A stretch of DNA of 64,000 nucleotides from DASUBV01 sp036501025 (GTDB taxonomy: Bacteria; Actinomycetota; Actinomycetes; Streptosporangiales; Streptosporangiaceae). The notes under the pieces were generated by a model. That model was not told where the DNA came from and did no database searches. It was given only the letters and a program-made list of their open reading frames with translations. A program made the position numbers and the translations under genes. Location of the stretch: positions 1 to 64,000 of the forward strand of contig DASYBB010000113.1 in NCBI GenBank assembly GCA_036501025.1. The letters run 5' to 3'. Position 1 is the first letter of the stretch; each line of letters opens with the position of its first letter. Of this stretch, positions 24,373-32,902 are shown piece by piece.

Positions 24373-24600
24373 TCAGAGCTTGGTCAGCTTGGCGCACGGC
24401 GTGGACAGTCGCCGCTCGTGCGAGCCGAAATTGACCAGCACGGCGATTCCCTCCTCGACACCGGTCACGGTGCCGAGCCCGTACTTGTCGTGGGTGACCA
24501 GGTCGGCCACGGCATAGGTGTCGGCAGGTACCACGTTCACCGGGACGTTGAACGGACTGCCGGGCAGCTGGCGCCGGGGCACGGCGCGGTAAGGAGTCAT
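24373..24600 (-). CDS. Small single-domain Tudor-like protein (UvrD/PcrA C-terminus-like)
   Basis: 75 residues. The core YAVADLVTHDKYGLGTVTGV followed by IAVLVNFGSHERRLSTPCAKLTKL resembles the Tudor-like C-terminal domain of PcrA/UvrD helicases, which binds RNA polymerase. Here it stands alone with a short basic N-terminus. ATG at 24600 directly follows an AT-rich TACTTGTAG, so the mRNA may be leaderless. Binding to RNA polymerase is an inference from the fold resemblance. Confidence 0.7.
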   Translation of the reverse strand: MTPYRAVPRRQLPGSPFNVPVNVVPADTYAVADLVTHDKYGLGTVTGVEEGIAVLVNFGSHERRLSTPCAKLTKL

Positions 24601-24799
24601 CACTACAAGTATGCCGCCTGTCGGACCCCTACCAGGTCGAAAGGCCGCGACCCGGGCCAGATTCGCGCCCCGATTCGCGGCCCGGCCGCCCGGTCCGGCC
24701 CAGGTAGCGCGGCACCCGGGCATAGGAGACCAGGACCCGGACACGCCGACGCGGGCACAGGCCGCGTGGCCCGTGCCCGCGCCGGCGAGCAGTCAGTGC

Positions 24800-25003
24800 T
24801 TACAGAGCCCGGACTTCCTCGGCCTGCGGGCCCTTCTGGCCCTGGCCAGCGGTGAACTCGACCCGCTGGTTCTCCTGAAGGGTGCGGTAGCCATCGGCCT
24901 GGATTGCGGTGTGGTGGACGAACACGTCGGCGCTGCCGTCGTCAGGGGCGATGAAACCGAAGCCCTTCTCGGCGTTGAACCACTTGACGGTGCCTTGAGC
25001 CAT
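24800..25003 (-). CDS. cspA: Cold-shock protein (CspA family)
   Basis: 67 residues. Both RNA-binding motifs are intact: KGFGFIAP (RNP1) and VFVHHTAI (RNP2), within MAQGTVKWFNAEKGFGFI and a VEFTAGQGQKGPQAEEV end. It binds single-stranded RNA and DNA and acts as an RNA chaperone. The ATG at 25003 has the Shine-Dalgarno GGAGAAGAAGAC. A roughly 190-base untranslated stretch precedes it, as is usual for csp genes. Confidence 0.96.
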   Translation of the reverse strand: MAQGTVKWFNAEKGFGFIAPDDGSADVFVHHTAIQADGYRTLQENQRVEFTAGQGQKGPQAEEVRAL

Positions 25004-25218
25004 GTCTTCTTCTCCTGCGGACACGATATTCAGGATCCACGGTCGTGCATCCCAGGTTGGCGCGACCGCCCCGCATGTCCGGAGGACTAAGCCTGAACGC
25101 ACGGCGTCCGCTGTCAGAATTTCGCAGGCGCTGTGACACGGCACGAACTTCGACTACAACCGCTCGCCATTAAACACCATCGCGGGCGGTGGAGCTTGCT
25201 CTACTGCGCCGGCGAGCC

Positions 25219-25569
25219 TCACCAGCCGAGCTCGCGGAGCCGGGCGTCGGAGATGCCGAAGTGGTGCCCCACCTCGTGAATCACGGTGCGTCGTACCTGG
25301 TCAGCGACCTGATCCTCGGTGTCGCAGAGGGCGCAGATGGCCTGCTGGTAGATCGTGATCCGGTCCGGCAGCGCCCCGGCGTAGGAACTCCCGCGGCGGG
25401 TCAGCGGTACCCCCTCGTACAGCCCGAGCAGGCCGGGCGGCCCCGGCCCGGGCTCCACCGTGACCGCGACGTTGCGCATCATGTGGCCCAGGTCGGCGGG
25501 CAGCCCGTCGAGGGCGCGGCTGACCATCTCCTCGAAACGGGGCGGCTCGACCTCGATCATGCTCCTCAT
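25219..25569 (-). CDS. Zincin-like metallopeptidase (DUF1025/MPN-type small family)
   Basis: 116 residues. The zinc motif HEVGHHFGISDARL (H-E-x2-H, about residue 98) is at the C-terminus, as in the small bacterial minimal zincins. VEPPRFEEMVSRALDGLPAD at the start and RGSSYAGALPDRITIYQQAI are family blocks. Cytosolic, since there is no signal. Start could be ATG at 25569 or 25560. Substrate unknown. Confidence 0.88.
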   Translation of the reverse strand: MRSMIEVEPPRFEEMVSRALDGLPADLGHMMRNVAVTVEPGPGPPGLLGLYEGVPLTRRGSSYAGALPDRITIYQQAICALCDTEDQVADQVRRTVIHEVGHHFGISDARLRELGW

Positions 25570-25732
25570 TCTGGCCCCGCCCGGGGCCGGGGCCGGGCCG
25601 GGGCGCGGGCCGGCGCGCCGGGCCGAGATTGGCGGCAGCCATTACCGGGGCTGGCGCGTCTTAGGGGCGACGATGGGGTGGACCGGGCACGCGGGCAGGC
25701 CGTAGTGCTCAGCGGGGAAATGGACGAAGACC

Positions 25733-26341
25733 ATGAGCAGCTCTGACCAGATGGAAACCGTCGGCTCCGGCGGCCGGCGCGGCCGGCGGCGGCGGGCTGT
25801 CGCCGTCGCGGGCCTGGCCCTCGCGGGCCTCGCCGCGGTGGCCGGCTGCCAGTCCGCGCCGGCCGCCACGGGCCCGGCGCCGTCCGTGACGCCCGCGCAG
25901 GCGGCCGCCAGCAGCCCGGCGACAATCCCGAGCACCCCGGTGCCGACCGCGCCCGTATCGTCGGCGGCGCCGTCCGCACCGGCTACACCCGTCCTGGGGC
26001 AGCTGGCCGGCATCTTCGCGCACGGCACCGGATTCGGTCAGGTCCGGCCGGCCGAGGTCTTCAACGGCGGCGACCCCACCGGCCTGGTCAGCAAGATCAG
26101 CTGGTCGTCGTGGGGCGGCGCGACCGCCACCGGCGCCGGCACCAGCACCTACGTCGCGGCGAACCAGGCCGTGGCGGCCGGCACCCCGCAGCCCGCGACA
26201 ATCGTCGCGTTCGACCTCGGGACCTGCCATGGCAAGCTCATGTACCAGGCCGTGGAATGGTATTTCCCGCAGCACGGCCAGGCCTTCAGCGCCAGCCATT
26301 ACGAGAATGTCTGCACCGGCACCTTCGTGCCGTCCGCATAG
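25733..26341 (+). CDS. Putative secreted lipoprotein
   Basis: 202 residues. RRGRRRRAVAVAGLALAGLA precedes a lipobox VAGC near residue 39, so the mature protein would be anchored by a lipid on Cys. A Pro/Ser/Ala/Thr linker runs to about residue 90. The globular part (about 90-200) is unrecognised; it has two Cys (GTCHGKLMY, ENVCTGTF) that could form a disulfide and a run of aromatic residues (YQAVEWYFPQHG). ATG at 25733. Followed after 45 bases by the propeller-like gene. Confidence 0.8.
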   Translation: MSSSDQMETVGSGGRRGRRRRAVAVAGLALAGLAAVAGCQSAPAATGPAPSVTPAQAAASSPATIPSTPVPTAPVSSAAPSAPATPVLGQLAGIFAHGTGFGQVRPAEVFNGGDPTGLVSKISWSSWGGATATGAGTSTYVAANQAVAAGTPQPATIVAFDLGTCHGKLMYQAVEWYFPQHGQAFSASHYENVCTGTFVPSA

Positions 26342-26386
26342 CCGTTGCGTAGTCTGCGAGGCGGGGCTGTCGGGCACGAGGAGGAC

Positions 26387-27493
26387 ATGGTGAGCGAGCA
26401 CAGCGAGTACGGGCTGCGGGCCGGGACGGCCGAGATCGGGTCGGCCGGGCCGATCGCGTTCGGGCCGGGCGGGATCTTGTTCCTGGCCGACAACGCCGCG
26501 GCGCGGGTCTACGCCGTCGACGTGGCTGACCCCGGGGCGCCGGCCGGGCCCGAGCCCTTCGACCTGGCCGGCGTCGACGTCCGGGTCGCCTCGCTGCTGG
26601 GCTGCGAGCCGGGGGACATCGTGCTCCGGGACCTGGCCGTGCACCCGGTCTCCCACAACGTGTACCTGTCGGTCCAGCGCGGCCGCGGAGAGGCCGCCCG
26701 GGCGGTGCTGGTGCGCATCGACGCCCTGGACGGCTCGGTCACCGACGTCCCGCTGGAGGGCGTCCCGCTCGCCTGGGCGGCGATCGAGGACGCCCCGGCG
26801 CCCGGCGACGAGCGGCTCGACATCACCCTGCCGCTCGGCGACGAGGGGGAGGAGGTCACCTACGGGGACCGGACGTTCCGCCTGCTGCGCCAGCCGATCC
26901 GGACCTCGACCGTGACCGACATGGCTTACGTGGACGGGACGCTGCTGATCGCGGGCCTGTCCAACGAGGAGTTCTCCTCCCGGCTGCGCCGCATCCCGTT
27001 CCCGTTCCGGGACGGCGCCGCGGCCAGCAGCCTGGAGATCTTCCACGTCTCGCACGGCAAGTGGGAGACGGCCGCGCCGATCCGGGCCTTCGTCCCGTAT
27101 GACGGCGGCGCCAGCATCCTGGCCACCTACACCTGCACGCCGGTGGTGCACTTCTCCCTGGCCGACCTGCAGCCGGGGGCCAAGGCCGTGGGCCGCACCG
27201 TGGCCGAGCTGGGCGCGGTGAACCAGCCGCTGGACATGGTGGCGTTCCGCCAGGACGGGCAGGAGCACCTGCTCGTGGCCAACTCCGCGCACGGCCTGGT
27301 CAAGATCAGCTGCCGGGACATCGACGCCCAGGCGCCGCTCACCGAGCCCCGCGAGCCGGTCGGGGTGCCCCGGGAGACCAAGGACCTCCAGGGCATCACC
27401 CGGCTGGCCAACCTGGGCGACGGGTATGTGCTGGCCCTGCAGGCGGCCGACGGCCGCCAGCACCTGCGCGCGCTCAAGACGGACTCGCTCTAG
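26387..27493 (+). CDS. Uncharacterised beta-propeller-like protein
   Basis: 368 residues from ATG at 26387 with Shine-Dalgarno GAGGAG. No signal peptide. Repeated strands such as IAFGPGGILFLADNAAARVY, DLAVHPVSHNVYLSVQRGRG, MAYVDGTLLIAGLSNEEFSS and MVAFRQDGQEHLLVANSAHG suggest a propeller of the NHL/YVTN kind. I do not recognise a named family. It is separated by 4 bases from the Ig-like gene, so the two are co-translated and may form a complex. Confidence 0.75.
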   Translation: MVSEHSEYGLRAGTAEIGSAGPIAFGPGGILFLADNAAARVYAVDVADPGAPAGPEPFDLAGVDVRVASLLGCEPGDIVLRDLAVHPVSHNVYLSVQRGRGEAARAVLVRIDALDGSVTDVPLEGVPLAWAAIEDAPAPGDERLDITLPLGDEGEEVTYGDRTFRLLRQPIRTSTVTDMAYVDGTLLIAGLSNEEFSSRLRRIPFPFRDGAAASSLEIFHVSHGKWETAAPIRAFVPYDGGASILATYTCTPVVHFSLADLQPGAKAVGRTVAELGAVNQPLDMVAFRQDGQEHLLVANSAHGLVKISCRDIDAQAPLTEPREPVGVPRETKDLQGITRLANLGDGYVLALQAADGRQHLRALKTDSL

Positions 27494-27497
27494 GCCC

Positions 27498-28550
27498 GTG
27501 AGCGCGCTGTCCGGGCCCGGGCCGGCGCTTTCCTGGTCACGGGTGGGCGGCGCGGACTGCATCCGGCTCGGGGGCCTGGCCGCCGGGGCGCAGGTGCAGA
27601 TCCGCCCGGCCGCGGCGCTGGCCGGGCCCGCGCTGGCCGGGGCCGGGGTGGCGGCCGGGGATCTCCCGCCGATGGCCGGGCGGCTGGCGCCCGACGGCGC
27701 CGACGCGTGCTTCGTGCCCCGGTTCGGGTTCGTCGACGGCACCGCCTACGCCGTGACCGTGGACGGCCGGCCCGCCGGCGTCCTGACCCGGCCGCGGCCC
27801 GGCCGGGTCCGCGCGGCCCGGGTCCTCGCCATCCACCCGGCCGCCGGCGAGGTGCCCCGCAACCTGCTCCGCTGCTACGTCTGGTTCTCGGCGCCGATGA
27901 GCGAGGGCGAGGCCGCCGGGCACGTCGCCCTGGCCGATGACGCCGGGACGCCGCTGCCCGGCGCCCTGCTGGCCACCGAGCACGAGCTGTGGGACGCCGG
28001 CCGCCGGCGCCTCACCGTCCTGCTCGACCCGGCCCGGATCAAGCGCGGCCTGGCCGGCCACCGCGCGGCCGGCTACCCGCTGCGGCCCGGGCAGCCGGTC
28101 CGGCTCGTCGTCGGCGCCGGGTTCCGCGACGCCGCCGGGACCCCGCTGCGGGCCGGGGCGCAGCAGCGGTACACGGTCGGCCCCGACGAGCGCCGCCGGG
28201 TCGAGCCGGGCGACTGGACGCTGGACGTCCCGGCCGCGGGCGGCACCGGGCCGCTGGCCGTCACGTTCGACCGGCCGCTCGATCACGGCCTGCTGGCCCG
28301 CTGCCTGCACGTGACCGGCCCCGGCGGCGGCCGGGTGGCGGGCAGAATGCTGGCCGGCCCGCAGGACCGGTCCTGGCGGCTGGTGCCCGCCGCGGCGTGG
28401 GCGGCCGGGACCCACCGGCTGCACGTCGACCCGGTCCTGGAGGACCTGGCCGGCAACTCGGTCCGCCGGGTGTTCGACCGCGACCTGGGCCGCCCCGACG
28501 AGGACCCCCGGGCCGCGGGCTTGGTCACCGTCTCGTTCCGGACCTGCTGA
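27498..28550 (+). CDS. Uncharacterised protein with Ig-like (SbsA-type) repeats
   Basis: 350 residues from GTG at 27498. Segments RVLAIHPAAGEVPRNLLRCY, VWFSAPMSEGEAAGHV, and later LAVTFDRPLDHGLLARCLHV and HRLHVDPVLEDLAGNSVRRV match bacterial Ig-like domains (SbsA Ig-like, Big_5), where the pattern P-x-G-x-V-P-x-N and F-S-x-P-M recurs. At least two such domains flank a linker. No signal peptide was found, unusual for this type. It pairs with the propeller-like gene just upstream. Function unknown. Confidence 0.75.
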   Translation: MSALSGPGPALSWSRVGGADCIRLGGLAAGAQVQIRPAAALAGPALAGAGVAAGDLPPMAGRLAPDGADACFVPRFGFVDGTAYAVTVDGRPAGVLTRPRPGRVRAARVLAIHPAAGEVPRNLLRCYVWFSAPMSEGEAAGHVALADDAGTPLPGALLATEHELWDAGRRRLTVLLDPARIKRGLAGHRAAGYPLRPGQPVRLVVGAGFRDAAGTPLRAGAQQRYTVGPDERRRVEPGDWTLDVPAAGGTGPLAVTFDRPLDHGLLARCLHVTGPGGGRVAGRMLAGPQDRSWRLVPAAAWAAGTHRLHVDPVLEDLAGNSVRRVFDRDLGRPDEDPRAAGLVTVSFRTC

Positions 28551-28630
28551 CCTGCCTCCGGCCGCCTGCCGCGACCCGTACGATCTCGCCAGGTGTACCT
28601 GCTTTGTCCCCCCAGGAAGGCTCTCCTGCA

Positions 28631-30613
28631 TTGAGATCACTCAGAAATCTCCGGTCGCGCCCGGCCGGCCTGGCTGCCGCCGTCACCGCGGCGGGCTCGC
28701 TCGCCGTCTTCGGCCTGGCCGCGCCGGCCAGCGGCGCCACGGCCCGGCCCGCGTTGGTCAGCGTCGCGCAGGGCATCGGCGGCGCGGCCGCCCTGCAGCC
28801 GACCGGCGTGTTCACGCCGGGGAGCACCCCCGAGACCGTGTCCTTCATCCTGAAGGCGCGCAACCTGGCCCTGCTGGAGCTCGGCGTCCAGAACGGGATG
28901 CCCGGCGGCTTCCTGTCCGTGCGGCAGTTCGCCTCCCGGTTCGGGCAGGGCTCCGTCAGCATCGGCGCCCTGTCGAAGTACCTGGCCGGGTTCGGGATCA
29001 CCACCACCTCGGACGCGGACGGCCTCGACGTCACCGCGCACGGCACGGCTGACGAGTTCAACAGCGCGCTGACGGTGCACCAGCAGCAGTTCCGGGTCCC
29101 GGCCGTCCCGGCCCGCGCCGGCGTCCCCGGCCGGCCCGCCATGACGATCCACGGCACGGTGGACCAGCCCCTGCTCCCGGCCCGGCTCGGCGCCTTCGTG
29201 CAGGCCATCCTCGGGCTGACCAACTACCCGACGTTCAGCAGCGACGCCGTGCGCGAGCCGACCCTGGGCCAGGGGGTCAGGCCCAGCACCGTCCAGACCG
29301 GCAGCCTGCTGCCGTCCGACTTCGCCACGCAGTACAACCTGAGCCCGCTGTACAAGCAGGGGGCGACCGGCCGCGGCCGGACGATCGGCATCGTCACGCT
29401 GGCCAGCCTGGACCCGGCCACCCCGGAGTTCTTCTGGAACAGCATCCTGCACATCACCACTAAGGCGAACCGCATCTCGCTGGTCAACGTGGACGGCGGG
29501 TCGGGCCCGGTCAGCGACGCGGCCGGCTCGGGCGAGACCACCCTGGACGTGGAGCAGTCCGGCGCGCTCGCCCCGCAGGCCAACGTCGTCGTCTACCAGG
29601 CCCCGAACACCGACTTCGGCTTCGTGGACGGCTTCTTCACCGCGGCCAGCCAGAACATCGCGGACACCGTCTCGGCCAGCTGGGGCGAGTCCGAGACCGA
29701 GATCCAGGCGCTGGTCAACGCCGGCCAGGAGTCCGACGCCTACGCCGACAGCTTTGACGAGGCCTTCCTGGAGATGGCCGCCCAGGGCCAGAGCGCGTTC
29801 GTCTCGGCCGGGGACTTCGGCGCCTACACCGCCGCCGAGGACCTGGGCACCACGAACCTGTCGGTCGGGAACCCGGACAGCAGCCCGTGGATCACCACCG
29901 CGGGCGGGACCACCCTGCCGGGCACGATCCCGCTCACCGCGACCGACTCGGCCACGATCGCCGCGCAGCGGACCTGGGGCGAGGACTGGCTGTGGCCGCA
30001 CTTCGCCGACTTCGGCTTCCCGTCCGAGGCGGTCCTGGCCGAGACGGCGGGCCTGTCGGGCACCGGCGGCGGCTTCAGCGTGTTCGAGCCCACGCCGGCG
30101 TACCAGCAGCTCATCCCGAGCGCCCACCGGTTCAGCGCCGTGGAGTACCTGACCCCGACCAATCCCGCGACGGTCGCGCCCGGCCTGACCGAGCCCACCA
30201 CCTGGGACTTCAACCCGACGCCGGCCGTCCAGACCGGTACCGGCACCGGGCGGGCCACGCCGGACGTCTCGGCTGACGCCGACCCGTTCACCGGCTACGC
30301 GCTGTACTTCACCTTCGGCGACCAGCCGGCCACCGTCGAAGACGGGTGGGGCGGCACCAGCTTCGTCGCCCCGCAGCTCAACGGGTCGACGGCGGTCATC
30401 GATTCGCTGGTCGGGCACCGGGTCGGGTTCTGGAACCCGGTCATCTACCCGCTCGCGGTGTCCCACCGGTCCCCGTTCACGCCGCTCGACAGCGCGAGCG
30501 CGGACAACGACAACCTGTTCTACACCGGCACCGCCGGCCACAAGTACAACGTGGGCTCGGGCCTCGGGACGCCGAACCTGGCCGCCCTGGCCCGCGACTT
30601 TCCCCGCGGCTAG
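28631..30613 (+). CDS. Secreted S53 peptidase (pro-kumamolisin/sedolisin)
   Basis: 660 residues from TTG at 28631 (AGGAAGG upstream). A signal peptide (about 1-36, ending SGATA) is followed by the pro-kumamolisin activation domain (about 60-190). The catalytic domain has GETTLDVEQSGALAP holding the Glu and Asp, the oxyanion Asp in FVSAGDFGAY, and the Ser in GGTSFVAPQ. DVSADADPFTGY and NVGSGLGTPN are near the calcium site. These are acid-active serine-carboxyl endopeptidases that mature by self-cleavage outside the cell. A TACGAT -10-like element lies at 28579-28584. Ends at a strong shared terminator. Confidence 0.92.
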   Translation: MRSLRNLRSRPAGLAAAVTAAGSLAVFGLAAPASGATARPALVSVAQGIGGAAALQPTGVFTPGSTPETVSFILKARNLALLELGVQNGMPGGFLSVRQFASRFGQGSVSIGALSKYLAGFGITTTSDADGLDVTAHGTADEFNSALTVHQQQFRVPAVPARAGVPGRPAMTIHGTVDQPLLPARLGAFVQAILGLTNYPTFSSDAVREPTLGQGVRPSTVQTGSLLPSDFATQYNLSPLYKQGATGRGRTIGIVTLASLDPATPEFFWNSILHITTKANRISLVNVDGGSGPVSDAAGSGETTLDVEQSGALAPQANVVVYQAPNTDFGFVDGFFTAASQNIADTVSASWGESETEIQALVNAGQESDAYADSFDEAFLEMAAQGQSAFVSAGDFGAYTAAEDLGTTNLSVGNPDSSPWITTAGGTTLPGTIPLTATDSATIAAQRTWGEDWLWPHFADFGFPSEAVLAETAGLSGTGGGFSVFEPTPAYQQLIPSAHRFSAVEYLTPTNPATVAPGLTEPTTWDFNPTPAVQTGTGTGRATPDVSADADPFTGYALYFTFGDQPATVEDGWGGTSFVAPQLNGSTAVIDSLVGHRVGFWNPVIYPLAVSHRSPFTPLDSASADNDNLFYTGTAGHKYNVGSGLGTPNLAALARDFPRG

Positions 30614-30633
30614 GCGCTAAGCGCCGCACGACC

Positions 30634-30671
30634 GCCGGCCGGCCCGGGCGAGCATGCCCGGGCCGGCCGGC
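30634..30671. terminator. Bidirectional 16-bp terminator hairpin
   Basis: GCCGGCCGGCCCGGGC (30634-30649) and GCCCGGGCCGGCCGGC (30656-30671) pair perfectly around 6 bases, between two convergent genes. Confidence 0.8.
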
Positions 30672-30686
30672 TGCGCTGCTGGCGGG

Positions 30687-31898
30687 TTACTGGTGGTAGG
30701 TGCTGAGGAAGGCGGCCAGCCGGCCGATGGCGTCGTCCAGCGTCGCCAGCGGGGCCAGGAACACCAGCCGCAGGTGGTCGGTCGTGGGCAGGTTGAAGCC
30801 GGTGCCGTGGGTCAGCAGCATGTGCTGCTGCTCCAGCAGGTCGATGACCATCTGCTGGTCGTCGATGATCTTGTGAGCTTCCGGGTTGAGGCGCGGGAAC
30901 AGGTACAGCGCGCCGGCCGGCTTGACGCAGTCCACGCCGGGAATCTCGGTCATCAGCTTCCAGGCGTGATCCCGCTGGTCCCGCAGCCGGCCGCCGGGCT
31001 CCAGCAGCCCGGTGATGCTCTGCTTGCCGCCGAGGGCGGTCTGGATCGCGTACTGGGCGGGCACGTTGGCGCACATCCGCATGTTGGCCAGCAGCTCCAG
31101 GCCGTCCAGGTAGTCGGCCGCCTCGTGCTTGGGTCCCGAGACGACCAGCCAGCCGGACCGGAAGCCGGCCAGCCGGTAGGTCTTGGACAGCCCGCCGAGC
31201 GTCAGCACGACCAGGTCGGGGGCGAGCGCGGCGGCCGGCAGGTGCACGGCGTCCTCGTAGATGATCTGGTCGTAGATCTCGTCGGTCAGCACCAGCAGGC
31301 CGAACCGCCGGGCCAGGTCGAGCAGCCCGAGGAGCGTCTCCCGTGAGTACACCGCGCCGGTCGGGTTGTTCGGGTTGATGATGACCAGGGCGCGGGTGTG
31401 CTCGGTGATCTGGGCGGCCACGTGCTCCAGGTCCGGCGCCCAGTTCTCCTGCTCGTCGCACCGGTAGTGCACGGCGCGGCCGCCGCACAGGTTGATCGCG
31501 CCGGTCCACAGCGGGTAGTCCGGGCTCGGCACGAGCACCTCGTCGCCGGCGTCGATGAGCGCCTGCAGGGCCATCACGATGAGCTCCGACACCCCGTTGC
31601 CGAGGTACACGTCGTCGGGCCCGACCCCGGCCACCCCGTTGCGCTCGAAGCGCTGGGCCACGGCCAGCCGGCCGGCGTGGATGCCGCGGGCGTCGCTGTA
31701 GCCCTGGGCCTCGCCGATGTTCTGCACGACGTCGCGGATGATGGCGTCGGGGGCGGTCAGCCCGAACGGCGCGGGGTTGCCGAGGTTGAGCTTCAGGATC
31801 TGGTGGCCCTCGGCCTCCAGCTGGCGAGCTCGCCGGAGGACCGGTCCCCGGATGTCGTAGCGGACGTTCCGTAGCCTGCTGGCCTGCGGCACTATCAC
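30687..31898 (-). CDS. Pyridoxal-phosphate aminotransferase, AlaA/AspC-like (Rv0337c-like)
   Basis: 403 residues, fold type I. ILKLNLGNPAPFG, AQGYSDARGIHAGRLAVAQR, VPSPDYPLWTGA, VIINPNNPTGAVYS, LTDEIYDQIIYE, and the PLP Lys in GLSKTYRLAGFRSGW are all present, with the substrate-binding Arg in DHLRLVFLAP. The sequence order and length match the alanine/aspartate aminotransferases of mycobacteria. GTG at 31898 has a good Shine-Dalgarno (AGGAGG, 7 bases away). Cytosolic; moves amino groups between alanine or aspartate and 2-oxoglutarate. Confidence 0.93.
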   Translation of the reverse strand: MIVPQASRLRNVRYDIRGPVLRRARQLEAEGHQILKLNLGNPAPFGLTAPDAIIRDVVQNIGEAQGYSDARGIHAGRLAVAQRFERNGVAGVGPDDVYLGNGVSELIVMALQALIDAGDEVLVPSPDYPLWTGAINLCGGRAVHYRCDEQENWAPDLEHVAAQITEHTRALVIINPNNPTGAVYSRETLLGLLDLARRFGLLVLTDEIYDQIIYEDAVHLPAAALAPDLVVLTLGGLSKTYRLAGFRSGWLVVSGPKHEAADYLDGLELLANMRMCANVPAQYAIQTALGGKQSITGLLEPGGRLRDQRDHAWKLMTEIPGVDCVKPAGALYLFPRLNPEAHKIIDDQQMVIDLLEQQHMLLTHGTGFNLPTTDHLRLVFLAPLATLDDAIGRLAAFLSTYHQ

Positions 31899-32006
31899 CC
31901 TGATACCTCCTGTCCACGGCGTGCGCTCGGGTCGGATACTTCCGGGGAACCTTACCGTGCCGCCCCGGCTGGTCAGCGACCGATTAAACCGACACGCCCG
32001 GCCGGG

Positions 32007-32771
32007 TCAGGCGAGGAACTCCGTCAGGACCGGGGCCAGCACCTCGTCGGCGGGCCCGTGGTCCTGCCCGTCGAGGACCCGGCTGCGGCCGCCGGGCGCG
32101 GCCGCGGCGATCTCGCCGGCGGCCGCGGCAGCCCAGTCCGGGCTCTTGCCGCCCGCCAGCGCGAGCACCGGCACGGGGATGCCGGCCAGCCGGGCCGCCG
32201 GCACGACGCCGCCGTTGCACAGCGTGACGTCGTAGCACAGCGTGTGGGCCAGCGACTCCATCCGCGGCCAGTACGGCGATGACCGCATCTGCGCCACGGC
32301 CTGGTCCGGCGCGCCGGTGCTCTGCAGGAACAGCCCGGCCGCCGTGCCGCGCTCGCCGCTCGCGGCGAGGGCGGCCAGCCGCTCGGCGAACCCGGCCGGC
32401 GGGAAGCTGGCCCCGGCGTACGGGGGCTCGTAGGCCGCGACCCTGGCCATGGGCACGCCGGCCGCCGCGGCCTCCAGCGCCAGCGCGGCGCCGGAGGAGT
32501 GGCCGAAGACGAGGGGGCGGCCGCCGGCGGCCGCGGCCAGCGCGGCCAGGTCCTCCACCTCGCGCCCGACCGCGTACGGCGGCCGGTCGCCGCTGTCCCC
32601 GCGGCCGCGGCGGTCGTAGCAGTAGACGGTGAAGGCCGGGGCCAGCGCCGCGGCCAGGCTGGCGGGCGAGGACCGGTCGCAGAACGCGCCCGTGACCAGG
32701 ATGAGGGCCGGGCCGTCCCCCGAGCGCTCGTACGCGATCGTCGTGCCGTCAGCGGACTGGACTGAGCTCAT
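32007..32771 (-). CDS. Alpha/beta hydrolase
   Basis: 254 residues from ATG at 32771 (Shine-Dalgarno GGAGCAGCG). Nucleophile Ser in GHSSGAAL (about 93), oxyanion residue region LVTGAFCDRSS, CYDRRGRGDSGD typical of the family, acid in LALAGGKSPD and His in DGQDHGP. It may be an esterase or C-C hydrolase; the substrate is unknown. Divergent to the sigma factor gene at 32903, with 131 bases between. Confidence 0.9.
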   Translation of the reverse strand: MSSVQSADGTTIAYERSGDGPALILVTGAFCDRSSPASLAAALAPAFTVYCYDRRGRGDSGDRPPYAVGREVEDLAALAAAAGGRPLVFGHSSGAALALEAAAAGVPMARVAAYEPPYAGASFPPAGFAERLAALAASGERGTAAGLFLQSTGAPDQAVAQMRSSPYWPRMESLAHTLCYDVTLCNGGVVPAARLAGIPVPVLALAGGKSPDWAAAAAGEIAAAAPGGRSRVLDGQDHGPADEVLAPVLTEFLA

Positions 32772-32902
32772 CGCTGCTCCCTGTGTCGCGGGTCGTGGTC
32801 CCCGGCCGGGCGCGGCCCGGTACCGCCCTGCAGACGCTGCGCGCACGCGGGAATCATCGCAGCTCCATCCCGTTGTCAGACCCGTCGCCTACCCTGGGGC
32901 GC

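Noticed and set aside
27989..28630. Frame open upstream of the S53 peptidase, suggesting a longer protein
   Set aside because: It overlaps the Ig-like gene in another frame and is Arg/Pro-rich noise; the signal peptide starts at 28631.
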